The translations under genes and the position numbers were made by a program. DNA of 39,932 nt. Source: Caldilineaceae bacterium (lineage in GTDB: Bacteria; Chloroflexota; Anaerolineae; Caldilineales; Caldilineaceae). Shown one piece after another: positions 25,242 to 34,469 of the stretch (its first letter is position 1; every line of letters begins with the position of its first letter). Location of the stretch: positions 1-39,932 of the forward strand of contig JAJEBF010000016.1 of NCBI GenBank assembly GCA_022824025.1, read 5' to 3'. The notes under the pieces were generated by a model. The model saw only the letters and a program-made list of their open reading frames with translations, ran no database searches and was not told the DNA's origin.

Positions 25242-28200
25242 TCAACGACTTCCAGCCACTTCACTCACTGCCCTCCATCCATGGTCAAAGGTGAATCTCC
25301 GCGCCTTCCCAGCTGGGTTACGGATTCTTAAGATTTCATACTCCGAGGTCGCCGCATTTTCTACAATGTAAAGCCAGTATGATTCGCCGTGTTTCTGCGC
25401 GTGTCTAAATTGGGCTGGGGTGAGGGTTACCGGATGGTCGTCGAGTGTGGCATTCATCGCCTTGACTTCGACCCACTTAACAGGCTGTCTGTGTGAGCCG
25501 TATTGAATCAGGTCAAAACCTGGGTTGTTCTGCGGCATACGCTCCAGTTCCGGTTCTTCATTGAGTATCAGGTTGATCGACTTTTCTTCGAGGTTCATGC
25601 GCTCTTGCAGGGACAGGTTATCCGGATCCGATTCCTCTTCGTCGTCGGGCCTAACCTTTACATAGGAGAAGAATTCCTGCCTACCTCCCGATTGCGCTTT
25701 TGGGCGTGCGCCAGCGCCATGCTTGTTAGACCGACTTTTCGGGCCATTGTGCTGTGCTCTGGTCCTTGACAACGCACTGGACGGGACTGTCTGCTCCGAC
25801 GACTGAGGTATCGACAAAGTTGGGGCGTGTGAGATGTCCGGCTGCCGCAACGCATCTTCCGTCTTGAGAATTTCGGGATCGTCTTCCTGGGCCACATCCA
25901 GCTGGGGTTCAACTTCAACGGAATGCGGCGGAAATTCCTCGTCACTGATAGGAGCATCTGTTCCTAATTGTTGCACTGCTTTTTGACTGGGAGGCGCAAC
26001 AACATCGGTGTTGTCAAGTTGAGCGTAGCCAAGTTCGTTCAGGACATTGGCGGCCTCAGTGGGTGTGTCCGCTGCTAACACTTCTTTCAGTCCTGCGGCG
26101 AATGGTCCTGGGTCTTCTTCAGGGCACAGCGCGCTGGCAAGTTCTCGCGCCAGCGGTGCATACGAAGTCTGGATGTCCGGGTAAGTTGTCCACAGTTGGT
26201 GTTCGGCTGGGTCGTAAAGAGCGGCGCCTGTCTCCGGCGGGCTTTCCAGATATCTTCTGAAGGCATTCAGGGCAAAATGAAAATTCAGCAATGTGGCTGA
26301 CTTACACTTTAGTCTGTCAAGCCTGTCTAGCGTAGACTCGCGATCCTGGGAAACCATGTGACTACCGAAAAGTACCCGGACAATTTCTTTTTTTCGCTCA
26401 CTCAGTCGCAACATAGTGCTGGAGTCATTATCCGGATTCTCTGTTCGCAATAGAATTACGTCTACAGCTGTCCTCAGTGGTTGGACTCCAGCAGCCAAAA
26501 ATGCTTTCTCGACCATTGGCTGACGTGGAACAACATTTTTTTCCAGGAATTCCTCGAACTTCGCTGCAAGCCCTTGGTTGTCAATAAAGAGCCATTCCGG
26601 TGGATATAAGACTTTGTCCTTGTTTGGAATGCACTTGGTGCCTCTAAGGTCCCCAAGGCGCTGGTCTGACAAGGTGCCCCCTTCAAGAGCCCCCTGACAG
26701 ATCTGCCACCACTGCATGACTACCGCATATTCGTCTTCACCCAATGGTCGACTGGCATTGCCGAACTCTATTGAAATCTCGTGCAACACACGCAGAGCGT
26801 CTTCATGATTGGGTGAGCGGGCGACGACGCCTACTTTATCCAAGAACCTTTCGTAACCCTGCAGTCCTTCCCCCAGACGCCAGCGATACCTCCCGAACGG
26901 GTGCTCTACCCAGAAAACGTGCTCTGGAGATCGGTATGCCTCTCCGAGCCACAGGCACTTCGTAGACTTCAGGCGTTGAACAGCGGGATCGTCAGCGTTT
27001 TGATCGAGGAAACGATAGACTTCAGTATTGACTGGTTCCTCCAGCTCAGAACAGTGGAGCAGATGCCGGACCACGAGATCAGTAGTGGGATCGATTCGGA
27101 CATCCAGGAACTCTAAGAAGCTCCTGTTGGGGGAAGAGACGTTGAGGATTTTGGCCTGGCTCTCGAATAAGTATGACCGATACGGGGCATACAAAGAATT
27201 GGGGTGATGCCATTGCGCCGTATCCTCGCGGACGGGTAGCCAGTATAAGTTCTGCAAGGGAGCTATCTCAGAGAGATTTCTGAGATCCTCAAATCGCCTA
27301 CCAAGATGATCCACAACGCTTCGTATCCGAGCCACAGCGGGTTCCGAACAGGGCTCGTCCACAATCCGGTGAACTCTCTGTACAAGGTCACGCAGGCGAG
27401 GTTCGCTCGCCACGCCAAGCCATTTGAAAAGGTTTCGAACCGAGACTTCATGTTCATCCTGCAGGTCAGCGAAGAAGGCGTCAGTCTCCAGCACTTCTTT
27501 AACAGTGTCAATAGGGAAGTAACATTCATCGGCACGTCGGAACTCCCCATCCGTGCATCTGACAAGCCGCACTGACGAAAGCTTATTCCTTACTTCGTCA
27601 TCATTTCTCAATTCGCCAAAGCGTTTAGCCAATTGAGCTAGGGCTTCCGTCCTTTTCGTTGGGTCTAGTTCTTCATCGTCCAATGCCTGGCAGAGATATT
27701 GAAGCACATAGGTGCGAAAGTCCAGTTTCTTAACCCCAAGGTCTAACAGAAACTCGCGTTGTCCTTCAACAGCATCCTCATCAACAAGCTCAGCCAAGCC
27801 AAGCGTGTCAGCGAAATTTCCAGGTAGCACCAGTTCTGTGAGCGGTCTTAACCGGCTGGCGCTAGGGAAAATGGAGAGGTTGGCCAGTCGCCTGCGAGTA
27901 TCTTCTTCGTTTACGATCTGCTCGTAGTGGTTCGCGAACCACGTGATCAACTCTTGGGGAGAAAACGTGCCTCTTTTCCATCTTTGTTGAAGAGTGACAG
28001 GGTTCCCCTCTTCGAGCGAGCGGACAGCACTCTTGGCATCAAATTCGTTGCAGAGATAGGACAACGGTTCAAAAGCCGCTTCTGTGCCGTCGAGGAACGG
28101 GATTTCCAGACCGAGAGATTCAAAAAGCGAGACAGTGGCGCGTGTATCGGCACGAAATGTATCGTTACAAGGCCGGAGTTTCTTGTCGATGGTTGGGGCC

Positions 28201-29765
28201 AACGAAATCGCTCGGAGACGTGCATTATCAGCGCTTTTCTCGCGAGGAGTCCTTTTCTGTCGACGAAGCAAGATGGCTATCTCGGTCCATAAGGCGGCAC
28301 GACCGGAATCAGATTTGAGACAAAGAGGGAGATCTTCGAGCCGCACAGAGTCGTTCAGGCCATAAGTTGTCAGTGCGGAGCACAGGGTCTCAATATTGAA
28401 GAGAGGAACTCCAATGGATTGGAGTAGCGGCTGATAAGGCCGCAGTCTTTCTGAAACCAGATCGATTCCCAGTCCCTGTAGAACTTCGATATTGTCCGCT
28501 TCCTCACGATGCTGACGAATCGTGACACCACTGTCTGCAGTAGTCCAATTATCGAGAGTGGTCAGAATTACTGCCTCTCTTCGGAGAACAACCTCCAAAG
28601 CATCCCAAAACTTCGCCCAAACGTGATCACTGTTGTCCTTGCGAGACCTAAGGGCGAGTTGGTGCAGGGTAGACACAAGATGCCAGAACCGCTCAGCCTT
28701 GAGCATCTCTGTCATATGTGGCACTGCCTCGGCAACAGTTCGAGCCGCTGCCAACAGTGCTTCGCGATTCCACTGGGACTGATAGTCGTCCTCCAGGATG
28801 ATACGTTTCCTGTCGTTACTTGGAAAGAAATCAGCGTTGACGTGGAACGGCAGTTCGGGAATCTTTTCCGCTGGCAAGCATGCGCACAACAGGCCGGCGC
28901 TCAACATCTTTTCGGGTAGAGCAACCACCACATCCGCCGATCTTTTTGCTTCAATACGGTCAGGATGTTGGAAACGTAAATCTTCAGCCTCTTTTTGGAA
29001 ATCCCCTTGTAGGAGTCGATAGACTCGATCTTTGTCCGGCGAACCCTGGCTTATAATGATAGCATCGTCTTCCCGCTCTCTTTCGAATTTTCGTCGTGGA
29101 ACTTCGTTCTGCTTCATTTCTATCGTATTCAGGTTCTTAAGAAACAGCATGGCAACCGGAAGTGAGCGCTCCAACTCCTTCCACAGCCGTGCTGTCACAT
29201 CCCCAGGTACCGGATTGGCTTTCAGTGCCCGTCTCAGCTGCGATTCTTTACGCGCGAGAGGGAAGATAAACCTTGTCCCTGGAAGGCTGGGTTCACTACA
29301 CTTGTTACAGCTTGTACAGACTCTTATGCGTTTGTCTTCGCTTTCGTCCTCTTGCAGTATCCAGTGCCGTCCCGCAGATATCAATTCAGGCCGGTCCGTA
29401 ATCTGATAAACTGAGATGAAGCCTACGCCAAAAGCCCCCGTGGTACCTTCCTGCCGTCGCTTGTCACCTGAGGTAGTTGAGCGAAAGCGATGAAAATCAC
29501 ACTGGTGATCATGAATGCCGTCACTGCTCCAAGGACATTCGAATGCCTCCATGTTTCCACAATCGGAAAAGACGCCATCGTTGTCAAGAATGAGAGCGTC
29601 CTGCCTTTCATCGATATTGAAGCTCATCCAACTCGCGCGCGCGTCGTCCGCGTTCTGTATAAGCTCCTGGGCCAAGGTCGTGTAACCTTGAAGGTCGCGC
29701 AACCGTGCACCAAGACTACCCAAATAGTCAATGCTTTTTGAAAGAAATGGTGGGTTAGTCATCAC
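25242..29765 (-). CDS. sacsin-like GHKL ATPase with C-terminal DUF3883/PD-(D/E)xK-like nuclease domain
   Basis: A 1507-aa protein. The N-terminus is a sacsin-type GHKL ATP-binding fold: N-box AQELIQNADDA (32-42), DNDG (61-64) and lid GAFGVGFISVYQITDRPEL (110-128). A Cys cluster (C150, C153, C156) lies in an insert. FHVNADFFPSNDRKRIIL follows near 305, as in other sacsin-like ATPases. The long middle is mainly helical; residues 1230-1400 are polar and linker-like. The C-terminal 110 residues resemble DUF3883: Asp1418 in NPGFDLIQYG and Glu1433-x-Lys1435 in WVEVKAMN make a PD-(D/E)xK-type active site. ATG 29765 follows AGAAGG at good spacing. Predicted DNA-damaging defence effector or sensor. 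Composition is A+T-richer than flanking genes. Confidence 0.85.
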   Translation of the reverse strand: MMTNPPFLSKSIDYLGSLGARLRDLQGYTTLAQELIQNADDARASWMSFNIDERQDALILDNDGVFSDCGNMEAFECPWSSDGIHDHQCDFHRFRSTTSGDKRRQEGTTGAFGVGFISVYQITDRPELISAGRHWILQEDESEDKRIRVCTSCNKCSEPSLPGTRFIFPLARKESQLRRALKANPVPGDVTARLWKELERSLPVAMLFLKNLNTIEMKQNEVPRRKFEREREDDAIIISQGSPDKDRVYRLLQGDFQKEAEDLRFQHPDRIEAKRSADVVVALPEKMLSAGLLCACLPAEKIPELPFHVNADFFPSNDRKRIILEDDYQSQWNREALLAAARTVAEAVPHMTEMLKAERFWHLVSTLHQLALRSRKDNSDHVWAKFWDALEVVLRREAVILTTLDNWTTADSGVTIRQHREEADNIEVLQGLGIDLVSERLRPYQPLLQSIGVPLFNIETLCSALTTYGLNDSVRLEDLPLCLKSDSGRAALWTEIAILLRRQKRTPREKSADNARLRAISLAPTIDKKLRPCNDTFRADTRATVSLFESLGLEIPFLDGTEAAFEPLSYLCNEFDAKSAVRSLEEGNPVTLQQRWKRGTFSPQELITWFANHYEQIVNEEDTRRRLANLSIFPSASRLRPLTELVLPGNFADTLGLAELVDEDAVEGQREFLLDLGVKKLDFRTYVLQYLCQALDDEELDPTKRTEALAQLAKRFGELRNDDEVRNKLSSVRLVRCTDGEFRRADECYFPIDTVKEVLETDAFFADLQDEHEVSVRNLFKWLGVASEPRLRDLVQRVHRIVDEPCSEPAVARIRSVVDHLGRRFEDLRNLSEIAPLQNLYWLPVREDTAQWHHPNSLYAPYRSYLFESQAKILNVSSPNRSFLEFLDVRIDPTTDLVVRHLLHCSELEEPVNTEVYRFLDQNADDPAVQRLKSTKCLWLGEAYRSPEHVFWVEHPFGRYRWRLGEGLQGYERFLDKVGVVARSPNHEDALRVLHEISIEFGNASRPLGEDEYAVVMQWWQICQGALEGGTLSDQRLGDLRGTKCIPNKDKVLYPPEWLFIDNQGLAAKFEEFLEKNVVPRQPMVEKAFLAAGVQPLRTAVDVILLRTENPDNDSSTMLRLSERKKEIVRVLFGSHMVSQDRESTLDRLDRLKCKSATLLNFHFALNAFRRYLESPPETGAALYDPAEHQLWTTYPDIQTSYAPLARELASALCPEEDPGPFAAGLKEVLAADTPTEAANVLNELGYAQLDNTDVVAPPSQKAVQQLGTDAPISDEEFPPHSVEVEPQLDVAQEDDPEILKTEDALRQPDISHAPTLSIPQSSEQTVPSSALSRTRAQHNGPKSRSNKHGAGARPKAQSGGRQEFFSYVKVRPDDEEESDPDNLSLQERMNLEEKSINLILNEEPELERMPQNNPGFDLIQYGSHRQPVKWVEVKAMNATLDDHPVTLTPAQFRHAQKHGESYWLYIVENAATSEYEILRIRNPAGKARRFTFDHGWRAVSEVAGSR

Positions 29766-29887
29766 TCATACCTTCTAACATGACAAAACCTATTTGAATA
29801 CCAAATGAAACCAAGAACCTGCGAGAATTGGCAGAGCAGGCGAGACGCCCCAATCCCGGTACGAAAACTAAGAAAGAAGTGCAAGTC

Positions 29888-29902
29888 TCAAATTGAACGC
29901 AC
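29888..29902 (+). repeat. TCAAATTGAACGCAC, right arm of inverted pair
   Basis: The exact reverse complement of 25027-25041, situated 123 bases upstream of the 1507-aa gene. Together with the copy at 24148 the core occurs three times in 5.8 kb and was not noticed elsewhere in the window. Confidence 0.6.
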
Positions 29903-30000
29903 TTTAGATCTGCAAATAGTTTTCTGCAAGTAATGAAATTAACAGACCGTCAGAGCATGGACAGAGTAAGTCACACTTTAAAAGTAACCCGAGTGAAAAC

Positions 30001-31356
30001 TCACTCCACCCACGCCCGGACCTGCTCACCAATCCGCGCCACCGCGCTCTCGCCGTCCTGCTCGCCTGTCAGCACCCGGTTCACTTCGATAAAATAGACC
30101 AGCGAAATCTCCGCATAATGCTCGCCCGTCCTCGCCGCCGGCCGTGCCACCGCGTCCTCCGCCAGGCTCTGCGCAATCTGCCCGGCCGCCCCAATGCGCG
30201 CCTGCACCTCCGCCTCCTCGTACAGCGCCGCAATCGCCGGCGGCGTCCCGTCGGCCAGCGCGCGCCGCCGCTGCGCCGCCGCATCCGTAAGACAGCGCGC
30301 CGCATCCGCCGCCGCATCCGGATAGCGGCTGTAACCGCTCACGCCAATCTGCTGCCCCCCAACCACGCTCGCGTGCCGCCCTGCCTCGCCCTCGCCCCTC
30401 GGCATACGCGTCACGCCGAACCGGTCGCGGATCGGGCTGTCCTCCGCCTGCCCCAGCCCATACGCATACGGCCAGTTGCGCATAAAGGCCGCATTGCCGT
30501 TCTGAAACATGGCCCGCGCATCCTCCTCCTGAAAAACCGTCACCTCCGGCGGGCTGATCACGTCCACCCACGCCGCCGCCCTGTCCAGCGCCCGCGCCGT
30601 CGCGCCGTCGTCCACCGCCAGCCGCCCGTCCGCATCAACCAGCAGCTCGCCTCCCATGCTCGCCTGCCATTCCAGCGCATTCACCGTCAGCCCCTCATAC
30701 ACATTCCCCTGCCACACATAGCCCCAGAACCCCGCATTCTCCGCCCGCTCCCCCTCCTGGATCACCGCCGCCATCTCCTCCAACTCCAGCCACGTCTCCG
30801 GCGGCCCTCCGTACCCGTACTTCTCCAGCAGGTCCGTCCGGTAATAGAGCAGCCCGATGTCACCCATCTGGGGCAGCCCCACCAGCGCATTCCCCACGCC
30901 GTTGTTCTCCAGGTAGATCGGGAAATACTGGCCCCGCTCCTCCGCCGAAAGGTGCGGCCCCAAATCCAGCAGATGCCGCGCCAGCGCGCCCGACCAGATC
31001 ACATCGAAATCAATCAGATCGATGTCGTCCGACCCCGCCGGCAAGAACTGCCGGTACAGCCCCAGGCGGTCCACCGGATTCGCCGGCGCCGGCAGCAGCT
31101 CGATCGGCATTCCCACCTCCTCCGCGCACCGCGCCGCGATCTCCCTGTCCACCGGCCGCACAAAGGCCGGCCCCATCCAGCGCAGGACCGGCCTCGGCGG
31201 CGTCACCGCCACCGTCGCCTCCCCTTCTCCCCCCTCCGCCGCGTCGCCGCCATCCCCTCCGCAGCCCGCAAACACCAGCCCCGCGCCCAGCAGCAACACC
31301 AAAAGCAGCAACCGGCCCGCCGCCCATCTCCGCCCCTTCACGATCACTCGAACCAC
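30001..31356 (-). CDS. ABC-transporter extracellular substrate-binding lipoprotein (sugar type)
   Basis: A 451-aa protein with a basic N-terminus, a hydrophobic stretch and lipobox FAGC (Cys32), so it is anchored outside the membrane. The mature part is a family 1 solute-binding protein: RWMGPAFVRP near 59-68, DLIDFDVIWSGALARHLLDL near 111-130, LPQMGDIGLLYYRTDLLEKYG near 158-178 in parts, MFQNGNAAFMRNWPYAYGL, and VVGGQQIGVSGYSRYPDAA. The ligand is probably a trehalose/maltose-like oligosaccharide by motif, but no permease or ATPase genes are nearby. GTG 31356 is preceded by GGAAGG; two further GTG codons follow within six residues. Its last 39 residues are duplicated at 13305. Confidence 0.92.
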   Translation of the reverse strand: MVRVIVKGRRWAAGRLLLLVLLLGAGLVFAGCGGDGGDAAEGGEGEATVAVTPPRPVLRWMGPAFVRPVDREIAARCAEEVGMPIELLPAPANPVDRLGLYRQFLPAGSDDIDLIDFDVIWSGALARHLLDLGPHLSAEERGQYFPIYLENNGVGNALVGLPQMGDIGLLYYRTDLLEKYGYGGPPETWLELEEMAAVIQEGERAENAGFWGYVWQGNVYEGLTVNALEWQASMGGELLVDADGRLAVDDGATARALDRAAAWVDVISPPEVTVFQEEDARAMFQNGNAAFMRNWPYAYGLGQAEDSPIRDRFGVTRMPRGEGEAGRHASVVGGQQIGVSGYSRYPDAAADAARCLTDAAAQRRRALADGTPPAIAALYEEAEVQARIGAAGQIAQSLAEDAVARPAARTGEHYAEISLVYFIEVNRVLTGEQDGESAVARIGEQVRAWVE

Positions 31357-31494
31357 CTCTTTCCTTCCATCATCACTGGCAAAGACGCCCTGAAACCCCG
31401 GCCGACCCGAAGCTGTACTGCCGCGCTCCCCACAGACCGTTGTCGTCCCTGATTCCGCAGAAGCCCTGCCCTCTCCTCCGCCTCGACGACCTGG

Positions 31495-34263
31495 TCACCA
31501 ATCAGAAGGCCCGCATTGCATAGGGCAAGCAACCTCCGACTGCACATTGATCGGCACAAGAAGCTGGCCGTCTTCGAAATGGCCCTGCTCGGCGTCCTCA
31601 GGTTGAAAATGAAGTCTCTCTCCACTCTCAAGACTGTATAGCCCCACCCGAAGAAGATAACTTCCTGGGACCAAATCAGCAGGTAGTTCAAGTTTGCGGC
31701 GATCTATATACAGGCGATTGGGTTTCCACATGCTTGTCGGCTCAAGTCCGGCAAGAGCGGGACCATCGAACTGGGCCGCTAACTCGCCTCGAGAGTCCGT
31801 AAGGTGGATATAGGTAATCCAATCTCGTTCAACGCCTTGGCCGGTCTCCCAAAACAGGCGGAAAGAGTAACCGGCCGGCCCGTCAGACAGATCATAGCCC
31901 TGCAACTGCAAGCCGTCATTCGTACCGCCTGATGCAATGGTGGACGGACGCACTCTCTGGAACCGTCCCGGACGCAACGGCGCGACCGACATCTCCCTCA
32001 GATGCATAAGTCCGTCCTTCGAGCCGGGGACCTGCAATCTCTCGCCCGAAGAAGAGGAAAGTCCCGTTACAAGCGAATAGGCCACCGGAGGTATGTCCGT
32101 GGGAAGGGTAAGCCGCATCGTCTCAATGTAGTAACTCGCCGGATCCCACACAGAGGTTGGGGGACGAATCTCCCCCTTGTTTTCGGTCGCCCAGGATTGC
32201 TGCAGGGAGGGCGTGTACAGGTGGAGAAGAGTTCGCAGATCTCCGTCTACCTGTCCTTGGGCTTGCCAGAAGAAGCGAACAAAGACCGTGTCCCCAGGTT
32301 TTGGATTGGAACTGCTGAGAAGCTTCCAACCAAGCAGTGTCATCTGTCCGGTTTCGGAGTTTCCGATCGTCTCTGGCTGGCCTTCCACCCTGAAGGGCAT
32401 TTCACCCGGAGACGAGTGCCATAGGAAAGGCCCTCCTACAGTCCAGACCAGCAAGTAGCGAACCATAAGGAAGGTCAGCATGCATCCCGCCATGAGAGGG
32501 ACGAACCGTGAGGCGCTCAGCGCCTCAGCGCGTCTCACGCCCCTTTCGCCTCGCTCGCCTCCACGCCAGCGCACTGCAAAGAACAGGAACCCGGCAAGGG
32601 CGGCCAGCAGACCGAACATGCTCAACAGTTTTCCTCGCCGTTCCCAAACAGTTCCTTCCCAACGTATGACCAGAGGCCGTTCAGGATTCTGCAGCGCTTT
32701 CACCTCGGTCCAGCCATCCGGCCCTGGCGTCAACGCGGCCCTTGGTTCCGCGCTCCACCCAGGATGATAGTGCAATCGCAGCAATGATCCTGTCTGTCCG
32801 GCCAGATCCGCAACGGCCCGGTGCGGCGAGTGCCACACAGGTTTAACCGCCTGGGGCTCTTCTCTTTCCCTCTTCGCGTAACGCAAGTCTGCGCCCTTGC
32901 CCAGGAACTCCTTGCTGGCGGCAAAGCCCCAAAGTCCGTAGGTTCTCTCGTAATCCAAAGACTCTTCAACGCTCAGTCTTTCCACGTGCGTAATGCTGGA
33001 AATCGAGATCAGCCTTGGAAACAAGAATGGAAAGATGATGAGAATCGAACCCAACAGCAGGACGAGAGTCGGGACCCACCGCCGTCTTTCAGCCCAGGCG
33101 TCAATGGCCGCGCCGCACGCCGCGACCGCCCCCAGGGTCGCGAAGGGAACCAGCCGAAACGGGAACTGTATAAAATCCAGCCCGGGAATCGCGTGCCATA
33201 CGGGCTCAGACACCGGCAGGGTCAGAGTCAGCATCGCCAAGGCAAACAGCCCGCCAAAGAAGCCCCAAACTCGCAGATCCCGACGCGCCGCAAAGAGCGC
33301 GGACAGCAGTCCGGCAACCACGGCCAATATCTGCGGCCACCCGTATGTAGAGGAAGGCAACGTCAACGGATTGCCCGCGCTGCTGTCCAAAAACACCGGT
33401 GCCAGATATAACAGTTCTCGCAAACTGAGAAAATGGTTGCCTACTTCAAAGTAACCACTCCGGGCATCATCTATCTGCACAAGAGACAGATCAGCTACCG
33501 CAGGCAACCAGAAAATCGCCGATGTCGCTGCCGCGGTAAACGCAGCCAGAGCGCATCTCATCAGACTGTCGGGCCGCCCGTATAGAATAGCCAGCATCAG
33601 CCAGTAGATCAGCAGGATAAACGACCCCACTAAAGCCGTAATGTTGTGGCTGAACACCAGCGCTGTCAGTGAACCGACCGCAAAGAGCCAATTCCAGGGA
33701 CTCCCTCTTGCGTGCAGGGCGTCAATCGCCCACAGACAGGCTGGCAAGACAAGGATGCCCAGCATCTGTGGATAGTCCCCAAAATAATAGATGCCGCGAA
33801 GCAAAAACTTGGGCTGAGCCAGATATAGCGCGGCCCCGATAAGACTGGCCTGCACGGAAAATGTCCGGCGAAGCCACCCGTAGACGCAGAATCCAGACAG
33901 AACAAAAGCGGCCGTGAATACCAATTTCACCGCCTCATCCAAACGGAATCCACTCGTATGGGTCGCGGCGACCAACCAGTGGAAACCTGGGCTGTAATGG
34001 TGGAAGACAGGCCCGCCAAGGCCCTGGTACGCAATGGGCAACCACCGCGGCCAGAATACGCCCTGCTCAAAGGACCGTGCCACCGCCGCGGCGCGGTGCA
34101 TATGCAAGAGCATATCGTTATGGATTCCAGGAAGTCCCTGTTCGTCCCACAACGGGCTGACCAGGAGCGCGGCGAGTAGCAGGATAAAACAGCTGACGCT
34201 TAACGCTTGTCTGTTGAACGTCCGAGGCATAAAGTTGGCCAGGAAAAGTGGTTTAGATGGCAT
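31495..34263 (-). CDS. large multi-span membrane protein, 6-pyruvoyl-tetrahydropterin-synthase-related (PF10131-like)
   Basis: About 922 aa. The N-terminal 410 residues contain roughly ten membrane helices with the early extracytoplasmic loop GIHNDMLLHMHRAAAVARSF, Asp included, typical of GT-C-like enzymes that use polyprenyl-phosphate sugars. PVFHHYSPGFHW and FLLRGIYYFGDYPQMLGI are further conserved-looking loops. Residues 430-560 are extracytoplasmic. Two more helices follow near 565 and 605, then two beta-sandwich domains (about 630-760 and 775-900), each with PGDTVFVRFFWQA- or YSFRLFWET-type strands. Such proteins are frequent in Chloroflexota; a role in cell-surface glycan or polymer export is inferred. 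ATG 34263 lacks a ribosome-binding site; ATG 34230 is possible. Confidence 0.8.
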   Translation of the reverse strand: MPSKPLFLANFMPRTFNRQALSVSCFILLLAALLVSPLWDEQGLPGIHNDMLLHMHRAAAVARSFEQGVFWPRWLPIAYQGLGGPVFHHYSPGFHWLVAATHTSGFRLDEAVKLVFTAAFVLSGFCVYGWLRRTFSVQASLIGAALYLAQPKFLLRGIYYFGDYPQMLGILVLPACLWAIDALHARGSPWNWLFAVGSLTALVFSHNITALVGSFILLIYWLMLAILYGRPDSLMRCALAAFTAAATSAIFWLPAVADLSLVQIDDARSGYFEVGNHFLSLRELLYLAPVFLDSSAGNPLTLPSSTYGWPQILAVVAGLLSALFAARRDLRVWGFFGGLFALAMLTLTLPVSEPVWHAIPGLDFIQFPFRLVPFATLGAVAACGAAIDAWAERRRWVPTLVLLLGSILIIFPFLFPRLISISSITHVERLSVEESLDYERTYGLWGFAASKEFLGKGADLRYAKREREEPQAVKPVWHSPHRAVADLAGQTGSLLRLHYHPGWSAEPRAALTPGPDGWTEVKALQNPERPLVIRWEGTVWERRGKLLSMFGLLAALAGFLFFAVRWRGGERGERGVRRAEALSASRFVPLMAGCMLTFLMVRYLLVWTVGGPFLWHSSPGEMPFRVEGQPETIGNSETGQMTLLGWKLLSSSNPKPGDTVFVRFFWQAQGQVDGDLRTLLHLYTPSLQQSWATENKGEIRPPTSVWDPASYYIETMRLTLPTDIPPVAYSLVTGLSSSSGERLQVPGSKDGLMHLREMSVAPLRPGRFQRVRPSTIASGGTNDGLQLQGYDLSDGPAGYSFRLFWETGQGVERDWITYIHLTDSRGELAAQFDGPALAGLEPTSMWKPNRLYIDRRKLELPADLVPGSYLLRVGLYSLESGERLHFQPEDAEQGHFEDGQLLVPINVQSEVACPMQCGPSDW

Positions 34264-34316
34264 CAATCGCGTTGAGGCCGTGTTTACTTACGAGCAACGG
34301 TGTTTCTATCTTCTCA

Positions 34317-34364
34317 CTCCTCTCCCCTCTCCCCTCTCTCCTCTCCCCTCTCTCCTCTCTCCTT
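34317..34364. repeat. 48-base pure pyrimidine tract
   Basis: An uninterrupted run of C and T built from variants of CTCTCC and CCCTCT, directly upstream of the large membrane-protein gene, whose transcribed strand would carry the purine-rich complement. Mirror-repeat character allows triplex (H-DNA) formation, and length polymorphism is expected. Confidence 0.8.
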
Positions 34365-34422
34365 GCTCTTGGGCGGTCAGCCGCAAGCGGCTTCCCTTGT
34401 GCGGGGGAACCACCGCCGTTGC

Positions 34423-34452
34423 TGACCACTGACCACCAACCACTGACCACTG
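34423..34452 (+). repeat. imperfect tandem TGACCACT tract
   Basis: TGACCACTGACCACC is followed by AACCACTGACCACTG. Related tracts lie near 3549, 11888 and 14869, all in intergenic sequence. The 15-mer GGCTTAGCGGTTACA starts at 34460 and also occurs reversed at 14529-14543, so these are parts of a dispersed intergenic repeat family. Confidence 0.6.
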
Positions 34453-34469
34453 CAGTTTTGGCTTAGCGG

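Noticed and set aside
30118..31452. A 444-codon plus-strand frame over the substrate-binding lipoprotein gene
   Set aside because: Low-complexity Arg/Pro-rich antisense translation; the minus strand has a signal peptide, lipobox and family motifs.
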